From Bacillota bacterium (lineage in GTDB: Bacteria > Bacillota > Clostridia > Saccharofermentanales > Saccharofermentanaceae), in the NCBI GenBank assembly GCA_023397475.1, contig JAEWUD010000014.1, positions 1 through 57,536 of the forward strand: 57,536 nucleotides of DNA, read 5' to 3'. Positions 15,708 to 23,902 of the stretch are shown one piece after another. Position 1 is the stretch's first letter. Every line of letters starts with the position of its first letter. The notes beneath the pieces were generated by a model, which was given only the letters and a program-made list of their open reading frames with translations, made no database searches and was not told the origin of the DNA. The translations under genes and the position numbers were made by a program.

Positions 15708-18700
15708 ATGCCGACTAAAGACGTTGCAAGTCGTGTTTTGGACTACTGGTTTGCTTTGGAATTTCTTGGACAAGATTCGTATGATAGCATTACGAACGAG
15801 TCGATGCTGACGCGGGACCTTACTAAGTTCAAAAAAGCTGGACAAGAAGAGAAAAACAGGCGGAAACAAATTACTGTCTTTGAATCAGTCAACGAGGACC
15901 TGGATCTATATTCTCAGATCAAGAAACAAGCGGATTCTTGTGGCATGACCACATGGGGAAATATTACTTTTTACATTGGGAGAGTTAAAAGACAGGTTTG
16001 TATTGAAAAGATAGCCTATGCGCTTGGCCGGCACCTTGATCAGGCAGAAATTAACTATTCGGATTATATTCCAGTTCTGAGTTTTCAATGTACATATAGA
16101 GGCGATTATGTAGAACGTTCATTATCGCTATCGACAATCATATGGTCTTTGTCACAACTCTCCCGGAAATCGACCAATATCTCGGATTTATTATCGGATT
16201 TGAAGTATGCAACAGATGTCGAGATATTGGAGAGAACTATTTTTCGCACAGAGATGCCTGAAGACGAAGATATCACTTCGCCTACAATCGATACATTGAA
16301 TCAGGGTAGCATGCCTGTGTTTAACGACACATCCATAACAACCAAAGATGTATTATCCGTCCATGAAAAGTTACTTGGAAGTTTTGGACAATTTGTGGGA
16401 GGGAACAACATAGAATATAAAATTTGCATCAAGTATCAGCTTTTCAAAGATGAAAAGTCAAAAATTAAGTACGACGACGACAATTACATGGGTCTCAGTC
16501 ATGACTTCTTCTCGAAAGATATAAAAATGGTTCAGGACGCTATATGCGGTGGATCTTTTGATACCGATAAAGGAATACTTCGAGATTTAGTAACATATAT
16601 ATGCGCGCCCAATGAAAGACAAGAGAAAAGAGAGCGCTTTGATTTATTGAAGCCTGCGGACAAAAATATATATATCAGCAGGATATCCGAGCTCCTTGAC
16701 ATCGCTAATGCACCTCTCGGGAAATGGCCATCCAGATACATGCCAGCACTTATGCAGCAAGTAGCTGTAAACTTGGCTCGACCAAATAGTAACACCTCAA
16801 AAAAGGTCGGAAAAATCTTCTCCGTGAACGGTCCTCCCGGGACAGGAAAAACAGCTCTTCTAAAAGAGATAATTGCGAGTAATGTCGTTGAAAAAGCAAA
16901 GCTATTGAGCCAATACGAACAACCGGATTCAGCGTTTCAAGGAGTCTGGATAGAACAGAGTGAGACGCTAGGCGCAAGTGCGAAGTATTTGCCCAAATGG
17001 TACAGATTTATCGATGATCGTGTGACGGATTATGGTGTACTTGTAACATCATGCAACAATGCTGCAGTTGAGAACATTACAAAGGAGCTTCCTCTTGAAA
17101 AAGGTATTTTAGATAGTCTGGAAGTCAGAAAAGATGACAGTGTTGGTATGCAGGGCAGAATCAATGATATTAGGCAAGTATTCTCTGTCGAGAATACGGA
17201 TAGAACTATCTCCGCCTATAAGAAAGACAATATACGTCAGGGAGACTATCCAGAGATTTATTTCACCGCGTATGCTCAAAATCTACTTGGTGTGAATAGT
17301 GAGAAATCGGGTGCTTGGGGTTTGGTTACAGTCCCGTTAGGGAAGAAATCAAATATTAGCGGATTCTATTATGATGTGTTGCTTCCGTTGTGTCAGGATT
17401 TCTACACGAATAATTCGACGATAGAACAACATCTTCCGAACTATAAGAAAGCCCGTAATGAGTTTCTCAAGCAGTTAAGACGCGTAGAGAAATTACGAGA
17501 CGATCTGAAACGTTATGGCGATGTGACACTCAAGGCACATACCGCCTTGGTTACATATAAAGGTGTTGAGACTAGAAACACTGAGTTGATTCAAGACAAT
17601 CAAAAGCACATATGCAATTATGTCCAGCTGATTGAAAAAAAGCAAACCGAGCTTGCTCTGGAGGCAGATAAACTCAATAACGCAAATAACCAGATAGCAA
17701 CAATTGAAGCGCGCATTCAGGAGTATGAGAAACAAAAAGCGGATCTATCCAACCAGGATCATGATTACAAGCGCCAAGCGCTTGCAGCGGAAGAATCCGT
17801 TACGATATTCACAAAAATATTCAGAAAGAGCAAGTACGATACGGCTCTTAACCTTGCTATGTCATACAGAAGCAAAGCCCAAGAATGTCAAAAATCCGTA
17901 GTGGAGATCGATGCTAAGATACTTAATGTAAGTGCGGTTCGTGAACTGGCGAAGAACGAACAGGTCAAAGTGTCCTCCCATGTAAGTCAATTGGAGACAG
18001 AACGTAGTGAGCTGCAAGAAAGTCTTCAAAAATGTCAAGAAGTGAGCACGAAACTGTCCGACGAAATCATTCTATGCAGATCAACATATGAGGAAGCTAA
18101 AGATATTTACTTGGATACATTGTCTCGCGTAGAAAAAAATGGTGAATTACAGAAAATGACCATTCTTGATCGTGATTTTGTAGATAATTTATTTTCCGAA
18201 GATGTGAACATGGTAACCCAGTTACATTTGTCCAATCCGTGGACTACAGAAGAATATAACAAAGAGAGGGAGCAACTATTTTACTTGTCGCTGCAATTAA
18301 CCAAAGAATTTTTGCTGAGTTCTAAGTCGTGCAGGAGTAATCTAAATCTTCTCGGTCTATATTGGGGATTTGGCTCTATTTCAGGAACAGATAAGGCATA
18401 TATTCACAATGAAGACAAAGAGGAAATGATTGGCGCATTGTTGAACACATTGTTTTTGCTGTCCCCAGCAATTTCGTCAACTTTTGCTTCAATCGGCAGG
18501 CTGCTTAGGGATATTAAGAGACCGGGTGTTATTGGTACTCTTATAATAGATGAAGCCGGACAAGCACAGCCGCAGATGGCAGTTGGTGCTTTGTACCGGG
18601 CGAGGCGCGCAATCATCGTTGGAGATCCGAAACAGGTAGAACCAGTTGTGACAGATGATCTTAAATTATTAAAAGACGCATTTTCTGAAAAGGTTTTTGC

Positions 18701-20213
18701 CAATTATAAAGATAAATCTCTGTCTGTACAGAGTTGCGCAGATATAGTTAATCCGTTAGGTACATACTATGAAAATGGCACAGATTATCCAGATTGGGTT
18801 GGGTGTCCACTTGTCATACATCGGCGATGCATTTCGCCGATGTATGAGATTTCAAACCGAATTTGTTATCAGGATAATATGAAGCAACAGACTTTACCGC
18901 CCTCTGACTTGATTGAAGAGAAATTCATATTCCGCCATTCTCAATGGATTAATGTAAGTGGTAACGAAATCGGTTATGGCAACCATTATGTTACTGAACA
19001 AGGCAAGCAGGTTTGTGAAATGGTTGAGAAGGCCTTTTCACATTCAGAGTATCCGGATCTGTACGTTATTTCTCCTTTTAAAACTATTGTAGAAGGAATC
19101 CGTAGTCAGCTAGGCATATTTGCACACTCGAATCGTAATTCTGCTATTTCGAAAAGTTGTAGATTCACGGATTGGCTGTACTCCAACATAGGAACAATAC
19201 ATACATTTCAAGGCAAAGAGACGAGTGAAGTTATTTTCGTTCTTGGATGTGATGTAAATCAAAGTGACCGATATGCGGTTAAAAGCTTTGTAAATAGCAA
19301 TGTTGTGAATGTCGCAGTTACAAGGGCGAAGTACAGACTCTATATAATCGGTGATTTCCGAGTCTGGAAAAATAATCTATATATTCGAGAGGCAAAATCT
19401 ATTATGGATACATTGCCTGTTGAGAAAATAGCTGCGATCAATCATTGGGAAGACTCAAGTGAAAAGAATGAGGCTCTGATCATTCAAGCATCGCAACTAC
19501 CTGGGGCACAATCATTCGTAGCTGAAGTAGGTTCTGGAGAAAAGGGGGAGCCTATTTTTGAACTTGATGCGGATAGTTTTGCATCCTACATTGATGCGAA
19601 AAACTTCATCAATAAGAACCTAAGTCCAGAGCAATTCCAACAATTTGGTTTCCAGACAAAAGAAGAATTCGAGGCTTTGCCTACTGATGTTAAGAAGAAC
19701 CTTCTGATGGGGATGAAGTTGTATTATCTCCTACAGCCGATTTATGAAATCTCCGCTGATTTTGACGCATCCTGTTGCGGGATCCTATTCTGCAAAGGAA
19801 TGGAACTTCAACTTCGCAAGAACTTCTCACGTGGATTGAGGACGAGCTTCCCAAACTTCAAAATAAAAAATACTGCGAATCAGGATATTCATTTAAAAAA
19901 TGCCGCCGAACGAGACATTATGATGGGAACGGTTCAGTTCGTTCTACGGAATAATATGTCTGAAATCAATAAGATCTTGATGAGCAAAGGTCAGCGTGAA
20001 TATGCTTCAGAATGGTGGAATTCTTTCTTGGATAAGCTGAGATGCTTTGGACACGAGAGGAATATGTGTTGCCATTCCCAGTTACTCACATGGGCAGATA
20101 TGGAAAAATTACTCGATTATGAGTTTAGAGAAGATGCAAATGACGTTGAGCGATCTCCAAGAATTGGAGGAGTTTTTTTCGAGAGTGAGAAAGGAAAGCT
20201 GCTGGAGGCTTGA
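15708..20213 (+). CDS. SF1 (Upf1-like) helicase with coiled-coil insertion and C-terminal HEPN-like domain
   Basis: The 1501-residue protein has SF1 helicase motifs in order: Walker A NGPPGTGKTALLKE (near 375), motif Ia VTSCNNAAVENI, Walker B LIIDEAGQAQPQ (near 945), motif III IVGDPKQVEPV, motif V GTIHTFQGKE, and motif VI VNVAVTRAKYRLYIIGD (near 1202). Between Ia and II lies a coiled-coil insertion of roughly 230 residues (about 600-830). The N-terminal 300 residues are unassigned. The last 200 residues contain FCKGMELQLRKNF and end with GHERNMCCHSQL: R1451-N-x-x-x-H1456 is the HEPN RNase signature. ATG 15708 follows GAGAGG. Domain order and the McrBC neighbour suggest an antiviral helicase-nuclease. 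It was not matched to a named system. Confidence 0.9.
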   Translation: MPTKDVASRVLDYWFALEFLGQDSYDSITNESMLTRDLTKFKKAGQEEKNRRKQITVFESVNEDLDLYSQIKKQADSCGMTTWGNITFYIGRVKRQVCIEKIAYALGRHLDQAEINYSDYIPVLSFQCTYRGDYVERSLSLSTIIWSLSQLSRKSTNISDLLSDLKYATDVEILERTIFRTEMPEDEDITSPTIDTLNQGSMPVFNDTSITTKDVLSVHEKLLGSFGQFVGGNNIEYKICIKYQLFKDEKSKIKYDDDNYMGLSHDFFSKDIKMVQDAICGGSFDTDKGILRDLVTYICAPNERQEKRERFDLLKPADKNIYISRISELLDIANAPLGKWPSRYMPALMQQVAVNLARPNSNTSKKVGKIFSVNGPPGTGKTALLKEIIASNVVEKAKLLSQYEQPDSAFQGVWIEQSETLGASAKYLPKWYRFIDDRVTDYGVLVTSCNNAAVENITKELPLEKGILDSLEVRKDDSVGMQGRINDIRQVFSVENTDRTISAYKKDNIRQGDYPEIYFTAYAQNLLGVNSEKSGAWGLVTVPLGKKSNISGFYYDVLLPLCQDFYTNNSTIEQHLPNYKKARNEFLKQLRRVEKLRDDLKRYGDVTLKAHTALVTYKGVETRNTELIQDNQKHICNYVQLIEKKQTELALEADKLNNANNQIATIEARIQEYEKQKADLSNQDHDYKRQALAAEESVTIFTKIFRKSKYDTALNLAMSYRSKAQECQKSVVEIDAKILNVSAVRELAKNEQVKVSSHVSQLETERSELQESLQKCQEVSTKLSDEIILCRSTYEEAKDIYLDTLSRVEKNGELQKMTILDRDFVDNLFSEDVNMVTQLHLSNPWTTEEYNKEREQLFYLSLQLTKEFLLSSKSCRSNLNLLGLYWGFGSISGTDKAYIHNEDKEEMIGALLNTLFLLSPAISSTFASIGRLLRDIKRPGVIGTLIIDEAGQAQPQMAVGALYRARRAIIVGDPKQVEPVVTDDLKLLKDAFSEKVFANYKDKSLSVQSCADIVNPLGTYYENGTDYPDWVGCPLVIHRRCISPMYEISNRICYQDNMKQQTLPPSDLIEEKFIFRHSQWINVSGNEIGYGNHYVTEQGKQVCEMVEKAFSHSEYPDLYVISPFKTIVEGIRSQLGIFAHSNRNSAISKSCRFTDWLYSNIGTIHTFQGKETSEVIFVLGCDVNQSDRYAVKSFVNSNVVNVAVTRAKYRLYIIGDFRVWKNNLYIREAKSIMDTLPVEKIAAINHWEDSSEKNEALIIQASQLPGAQSFVAEVGSGEKGEPIFELDADSFASYIDAKNFINKNLSPEQFQQFGFQTKEEFEALPTDVKKNLLMGMKLYYLLQPIYEISADFDASCCGILFCKGMELQLRKNFSRGLRTSFPNFKIKNTANQDIHLKNAAERDIMMGTVQFVLRNNMSEINKILMSKGQREYASEWWNSFLDKLRCFGHERNMCCHSQLLTWADMEKLLDYEFREDANDVERSPRIGGVFFESEKGKLLEA

Positions 20214-20254
20214 GATAGAGTTTATAGATCGAATTAACAACGAGGTAGCTTAAA

Positions 20255-21016
20255 TTGAATAACAGAATTGCGGAGAAACTCATTGAGATTGAGAAGACAG
20301 AGAATGTGAGGATTCTACATGCTGTTGAATCCGGTAGTCGGGCGTGGGGATTTGCATCGCCGGACAGTGATTATGATGTGCGCTTTATTTATGTGCGGCC
20401 GCATGAAGCGTATTTGAAGCTGGAGAAGTCGCGGGATGTGATTGAGTGGCAACTGGATGAGACGCTGGATATCAATGGTTGGGACATTCAGAAAGCCCTA
20501 AGGCTTCTGCACAAGTCTAATCCGACGGTGTTTGAATGGAGCCTGTCTCCCATTATTTACAAGACCACGCCTTTTTTCGAGCACTTCGGAGAGGTCGCGA
20601 TCGAGTACTTCTCTGTTAAATCCGGCTTGTATCATTATTTGAATACGGCAAGAGGAAATTACAACGGGTATATTTGCAAGAAGGATTCGGTGAAGTATAA
20701 GAAGTACTTCTATATTCTTCGCCCGATTCTTGCGTGCAAGTGGATTCTTGACCATCAATCGCCCCCGCCGATGCTCTTTTCACAATTGCTGGAGGACCAG
20801 CTTGATGATGAGATGAAGCCGGTTGTCTGCGATTTGCTGGCGAAAAAGACCGAAATGTCGGAGATCGGTGAAGGCAAGAAGATTGATGTATTGAATGATT
20901 ATATCGAGTGCCAGTTTGAGCTAATCACGACAGCCATTGATTCGATGGCGCGCGAGAACTCGAGATCCTGGCAGAAATTGAATGATCTTTTTCTGATGTC
21001 TCTTGAGGCGGAGTGA
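20255..21016 (+). CDS. RlaP/YcgL-type predicted nucleotidyltransferase
   Basis: The 253-residue protein has the polymerase-beta-type nucleotidyltransferase signature ESGSRAWGFASPDSDYDVR (GS...DxD, about residues 25-43), followed by DINGWDIQKALRLLHKSNP, VFEWSLSP and a YKKYFYILRPILACKW segment typical of the COG3541/RlaP family. That family is linked to RNA repair or terminal nucleotide addition; its substrate here is unknown. Start TTG 20255 has GAGG upstream. It lies 41 bp after the helicase-HEPN gene, so co-transcription is likely. A regulatory or repair role for RNA cut by the HEPN domain is inference. Confidence 0.87.
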   Translation: MNNRIAEKLIEIEKTENVRILHAVESGSRAWGFASPDSDYDVRFIYVRPHEAYLKLEKSRDVIEWQLDETLDINGWDIQKALRLLHKSNPTVFEWSLSPIIYKTTPFFEHFGEVAIEYFSVKSGLYHYLNTARGNYNGYICKKDSVKYKKYFYILRPILACKWILDHQSPPPMLFSQLLEDQLDDEMKPVVCDLLAKKTEMSEIGEGKKIDVLNDYIECQFELITTAIDSMARENSRSWQKLNDLFLMSLEAE

Positions 21017-21042
21017 GAAATTGTTTTCAGAAAGTTGTTAGA

Positions 21043-21374
21043 ATAACAATGCCGATATATTTATATGTTTCAGAGAAAAACAAGTGCTGACTTTCCTAGA
21101 GGGTGATGCCCTGATGACTATGCATGCCGATGGCACAGACAAAAAGCAGGCCGTTACAATCGAAGAGGTGGGCGGTTCTGGGGGTATACTGAAGGCGGAG
21201 AATTTCACCCCAGATGGCAAGCAGATTATTCTTACCGTTTGGAAAGACACCGGAAGCGCAGGAACAACGGATCTATATGCCGTAAATATCGACGGCAGCA
21301 ATATCATTCAATTGACAAGAATGGAAGAAGATAACAATGCCCTACTTAAAGGATTCTCTCCATACGGGTGGTGA
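21043..21374 (+). pseudogene. C-terminal fragment of a TolB/PD40 beta-propeller protein
   Basis: An open frame beginning right after a TAG reads two beta-propeller-like blades (NFTPDGKQIILTVWK and DLYAVNIDGSNIIQLTR) and ends at 21374. No ATG or ribosome binding site is present at its head; a GTG at 21084 is the first possible start. It looks like the 3' end of a WD40-like lipoprotein gene that lost its front. A complete propeller lipoprotein of related style is at 48977. Confidence 0.6.
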
Positions 21375-21419
21375 GACCTGACCGTTCCGCAGATAAGTTC
21401 TTCCGCCGCTTCACATAAT

Positions 21420-21621
21420 ATGCATTTCGGAATTTGTCTGATTATGGTGTTCAACATCATCATGTGGTTCAACGTCCTGATCTATCCTGGATATCCGGGG
21501 TAGCATCGGGGAGGTCGGAGAATCGGGAGTAATAGTGAACTTCTCGATTAGCGTACGAAATGACATATTTGCGATCGCAGTGTTCTGTATGAAGAATAAC
21601 AAGATAAATTCCTGTTGATGT
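21420..21621 (+). pseudogene. Degenerate membrane-protein-like fragments
   Basis: Two short protein-like stretches lie in adjacent frames: one of 27 codons with a hydrophobic helix (CLIMVFNIIMWFNVLIYPG) ending at a TAG, and one of about 45 codons (SGVIVNFSISVRNDIFAIAVF) ending at 21621. A frameshift between them is possible. No start context. Unassigned. Confidence 0.25.
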
Positions 21622-21629
21622 ATCGAATT

Positions 21630-21797
21630 TTAATGCTTATAATTCCTAATCTCCTCGTTTGTCAGTTTGTTCAATGTGTCAGCCTCTATCTTGTCAATTA
21701 CTTTAACGATCGTTTTGGATTCGAATGGGATGATGACATAATACTGATCCGAATTACTGCTATAGATCGTAAGCTCTTTTGATTCGGAAAATACCAA
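21630..21797 (-). pseudogene. Gene-tail remnant on the minus strand
   Basis: A frame of about 55 codons with good coding look (QYYVIIPFESKTIVKVIDKI, then DTLNKLTNEEIRNYKH) ends at 21630. The only possible starts are a TTG at 21797 inside a hairpin; more likely it is the 3' remnant of a larger gene. It follows the lipoprotein gene in the same direction. Confidence 0.4.
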
Positions 21798-21833
21798 CCA
21801 CCTTCATCCACTTGAGGGGGATGAAGGTGGTTG
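21795..21833. terminator. Strong 15-bp hairpin downstream of the lipoprotein gene
   Basis: CAACCACCTTCATCC pairs perfectly with GGATGAAGGTGGTTG across a nine-base loop. It lies about 40 bases after the stop of the minus-strand lipoprotein gene and is followed on that strand by GTATTTTCC, a short T-run. Probably a rho-independent terminator. Confidence 0.6.
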
Positions 21834-21873
21834 ATAAAGGGTCGGGCTATAGAAGCGGGAATTTGGTGTTGGA

Positions 21874-22521
21874 TCAAAAACCTAACATGCTCACAATCGC
21901 GTCTGCCATTTCTATATCTGACTCGAGGGTGTACTTTTTACCTACTAGCAAAGTTGTATTTCCAAGGCGAATTACGGCTTGATATGCGTTAAATCCCATA
22001 CCCAGGTCGCCCTTTGCAGTGTATTTACCATAATTATCCGAAGTCTCCAATGTGGTCGTAATATCTAAATCATTGAGCTTAATACCATTCTCCATGGATT
22101 CTACCATTCCATCGAAGTACTCTATTGCATCTTCGCTGGAACCCAAAATAGTATAAACATAAAATTCATCGGGATCGGCGGAGCCGCCTTGCGTTACGAA
22201 AATACATTCATTTACAGCAACGCCATACATTTCGGAGAGTTCTTCTATACTAGGACCTTCCGTGAGAACAAATTCTTCGCCCTCCATGATTTCTAGAAAC
22301 TCTTCTGCAGACATCGACGCTTCCGCGGACATCGACGCTTCCACAGTCATCGACGTTTCCGCAGTCATGGACCCTTCCGCAATCAGCGATGCTTCCGCAA
22401 TCATCGACGCTTCCGCAATCGACGCTTCCCCGGTCCTCGGCTTATGGGAGGAGCACGCCGGAAGAGAGATTAATAGCGCACAAACAAGAATCAGCACCGT
22501 GACTTTATGTGATTTTTTCAA
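21874..22521 (-). CDS. Lipoprotein with hexapeptide repeats
   Basis: The 215-residue protein starts at TTG 22521 (GGGGGG seven bases upstream). A basic start and hydrophobic stretch lead to the lipobox LPACSS, so it is a lipid-anchored surface protein. Residues about 32-72 repeat a six-residue unit of the type EASMSA/EASMIA, coded by a roughly 18-bp DNA repeat. A globular C-terminal domain of about 130 residues follows (FVTQGGSADPDEFYVYTIL, ending LESDIEMADAIVSMLGF). No family recognised. It stands alone among gene fragments. Confidence 0.82.
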   Translation of the reverse strand: MKKSHKVTVLILVCALLISLPACSSHKPRTGEASIAEASMIAEASLIAEGSMTAETSMTVEASMSAEASMSAEEFLEIMEGEEFVLTEGPSIEELSEMYGVAVNECIFVTQGGSADPDEFYVYTILGSSEDAIEYFDGMVESMENGIKLNDLDITTTLETSDNYGKYTAKGDLGMGFNAYQAVIRLGNTTLLVGKKYTLESDIEMADAIVSMLGF

Positions 22522-22552
22522 AAAAACCCCCCTTTAATGTATTATTTTGTTT

Positions 22553-22558
22553 ATTGTA
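22553..22558 (-). promoter_or_regulatory. -10 box of the lipoprotein gene
   Basis: TACAAT on the minus strand lies 32 bases before the TTG start at 22521. The region before it is AT-rich without a clear -35 box. Confidence 0.4.
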
Positions 22559-22635
22559 GCATAAATATTCCATTAAAAAAAAGAAAGGAGACAGATCGAG
22601 CGGAGGGCATAGATGTTTATGAAGACTGAATATAA

Positions 22636-22912
22636 ATGAGAGAGGAGTGCCGATCTACTTCTCAATTTGTCGGCTCATCCTTTGGAACTGGCGGTTTGCC
22701 GGAGCGGTGGAAAAGCTATGTTGACAAGAAACATGCCTTTAACAAGGTTATGATAGATCTCATGTCTCAATTCCCTGAGCGATTCCAATATTTTCAGTTC
22801 TCAATATTACAGATTCTTCCGAAAAAATATCACGGCAGATGAGGTCATCGCATTTGAGAGCCTCTATAAAAAGAAGTTACGCAGCATAGAATTTGGAATG
22901 AACGGGAATTAG
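22636..22912 (+). pseudogene. GIY-YIG nuclease domain gene, 5'-truncated and frameshifted
   Basis: The first frame reads QFVGSSFGTGGLPERWKSYV, then KKHAFNKVMIDLMSQFPERF and YFQFSILQILPK, which is the body of a GIY-YIG domain (the YVG and RW...Y motifs). It then runs into a stop. Dropping one A from the A6 run at 22822-22827 continues as NITADEVIAFESLYKKKL...FGMNGN, the usual C-terminal end of these proteins, to a TAG at 22912. The GIY part of the motif is missing at the front. So this is a broken gene, unless slippage on the A6 run restores the frame. Confidence 0.7.
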
Positions 22913-23195
22913 ATCGCATTTATTGGTTATCTGGGACATTTTCGGGAAGTTGAGTAATCCGTACCAAATTGAGCCAACGTTCCGTTGAGTGAGAGCTCCG
23001 AGAACAGCGAGGCAGAGCCAATCTGCAATCGCTTCCGCAGCGACCGGAATCGGGATCTGGTCCAGCTATTCCAGTTGTTAAACTACGAGAAAAAATTCGT
23101 TTCCTGTTGGCGATACCGTCGATCGACAAGGGAGAACAACACCTGCGTATCGACTTCTTGGGTGAGAAACATAAGCCACTTGCCAATGACTGGGG
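22913..23195 (-). pseudogene. IS21-family IstB helper ATPase remnant
   Basis: On the minus strand the sequence reads VIGKWLMFLTQEVDTQVLF, SLVDRRYRQQETNFFS, then a TAG where IstB proteins have the Gln of the SQ motif, then FNNWNSW. In another frame it continues DQIPIPVAAEAIADWLC. This is the C-terminal half of IstB with at least one nonsense codon (CAG to TAG) and one frameshift. It abuts the broken GIY-YIG gene. Confidence 0.6.
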
Positions 23196-23204
23196 CCGAC
23201 CGAC

Positions 23205-23330
23205 CTACTAAAACATGCTCCGATGCTGATTTAGTAGGTTCGTCAATGATAAGAAAATCGCGCCGGGGCGCCGGCGCACCTACTCAAACGTGCTTAGAAG
23301 CCAATTGAGTAGATTTGTCATTGATAGATA
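23205..23330. repeat. Second locus of the 75-bp hairpin repeat, inverted
   Basis: The complement of the ATCAATGACAA marker is found at 23315-23325 and, as TCGTCAATGAT, at 23240-23250: again exactly 75 bases apart. One unit pairs CCTACTAAA with TTTTAGTAGG, the other CTACTCAA with TTGAGTAG. The intervening GC block (GCGCCGGGGCGCCGGCGC) matches that of the 558-1110 array. Orientation is opposite to the first array. Confidence 0.9.
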
Positions 23331-23436
23331 ACACGTGCGTTAGGTCGCGTGCACAATATCTTGTTCCAGTGCACATCATCCCGTTCGGGTCAACATTACT
23401 CTGCCTTGAGTTGATAAAGAACGAACGTGGGTGATT

Positions 23437-23484
23437 TGTTGTCCCAGAAAGTGCTACATTTTTTTGTCGTCCCAGAAAGTGCTG
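23437..23484. repeat. Paired direct repeats resembling an IS21-type element end
   Basis: TGTTGTCCCAGAAAGTGCTA (23437) and TGTCGTCCCAGAAAGTGCTG (23465) are near-identical 20-mers 28 bases apart. IS21-family elements carry several such repeats at their ends and begin with TG. With the IstB remnant nearby this is probably a leftover terminus. Confidence 0.5.
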
Positions 23485-23745
23485 TATCTTAATTCGGCGT
23501 CCGAATACATCTTCTCGAAAAGATCGCTATATATTCGGCCGAATCCAACTTTTCGAAAAGAACATGTGATATTCTTCGGACAAAGTACCACGGAGATATG
23601 ATCATGGCGCATGCATTCTAACATCCTGGCGAAAGGTGCAATGCGTCTATCATTCTGATGGGATGTTGGCATTGCGTATGTAGCGGTCTCTCGCGTTGAC
23701 GCACAAGATGTTGCCGCCATATTTTTGCTTGTAGTACGTATTTTC
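23485..23745. other. Degenerate region before the P-type ATPase gene
   Basis: No intact gene. On the minus strand a 34-codon frame from 23754 to 23650 (KQKYGGNILCVNARDRYIRN) looks protein-like, and part of another frame up to 23851 does too (IQIYKKLIHQLSPEQIYVLI). Both overlap or run into the ATPase promoter and lack start signals. Probably relics. Confidence 0.3.
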
Positions 23746-23774
23746 TTGACTCATTGGTGATTCGTTCGTAAGAT
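23746..23774 (+). promoter_or_regulatory. Promoter of the P-type ATPase gene
   Basis: TTGACT, a 17-base spacer, and TAAGAT form a good sigma-A-type promoter. It is about 130 bases before the chosen start, leaving a long leader in which I see no riboswitch that I can name. Confidence 0.5.
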
Positions 23775-23902
23775 TTTATTAGGACATATATTTGCTCCGG
23801 TGATAATTGGTGAATCAATTTTTTGTATATTTGAATCCCGTCTGATAACACTTGAGCGCCGTCAGACCATCAGACAATATCCTTGTTATGGAGGTGACTG
23901 AA

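Noticed and set aside
20058..20075. HEPN AMPylation site (Rx4HxY) in the helicase
   Set aside because: The sequence is RNMCCHSQ, with no Tyr two residues after the His, so the known HEPN-MNT silencing mode is not supported directly.
20047..20253. 68-residue frame at the helicase end as an extra gene
   Set aside because: Mostly a frame-shifted read of the helicase 3' end with no separate binding site.
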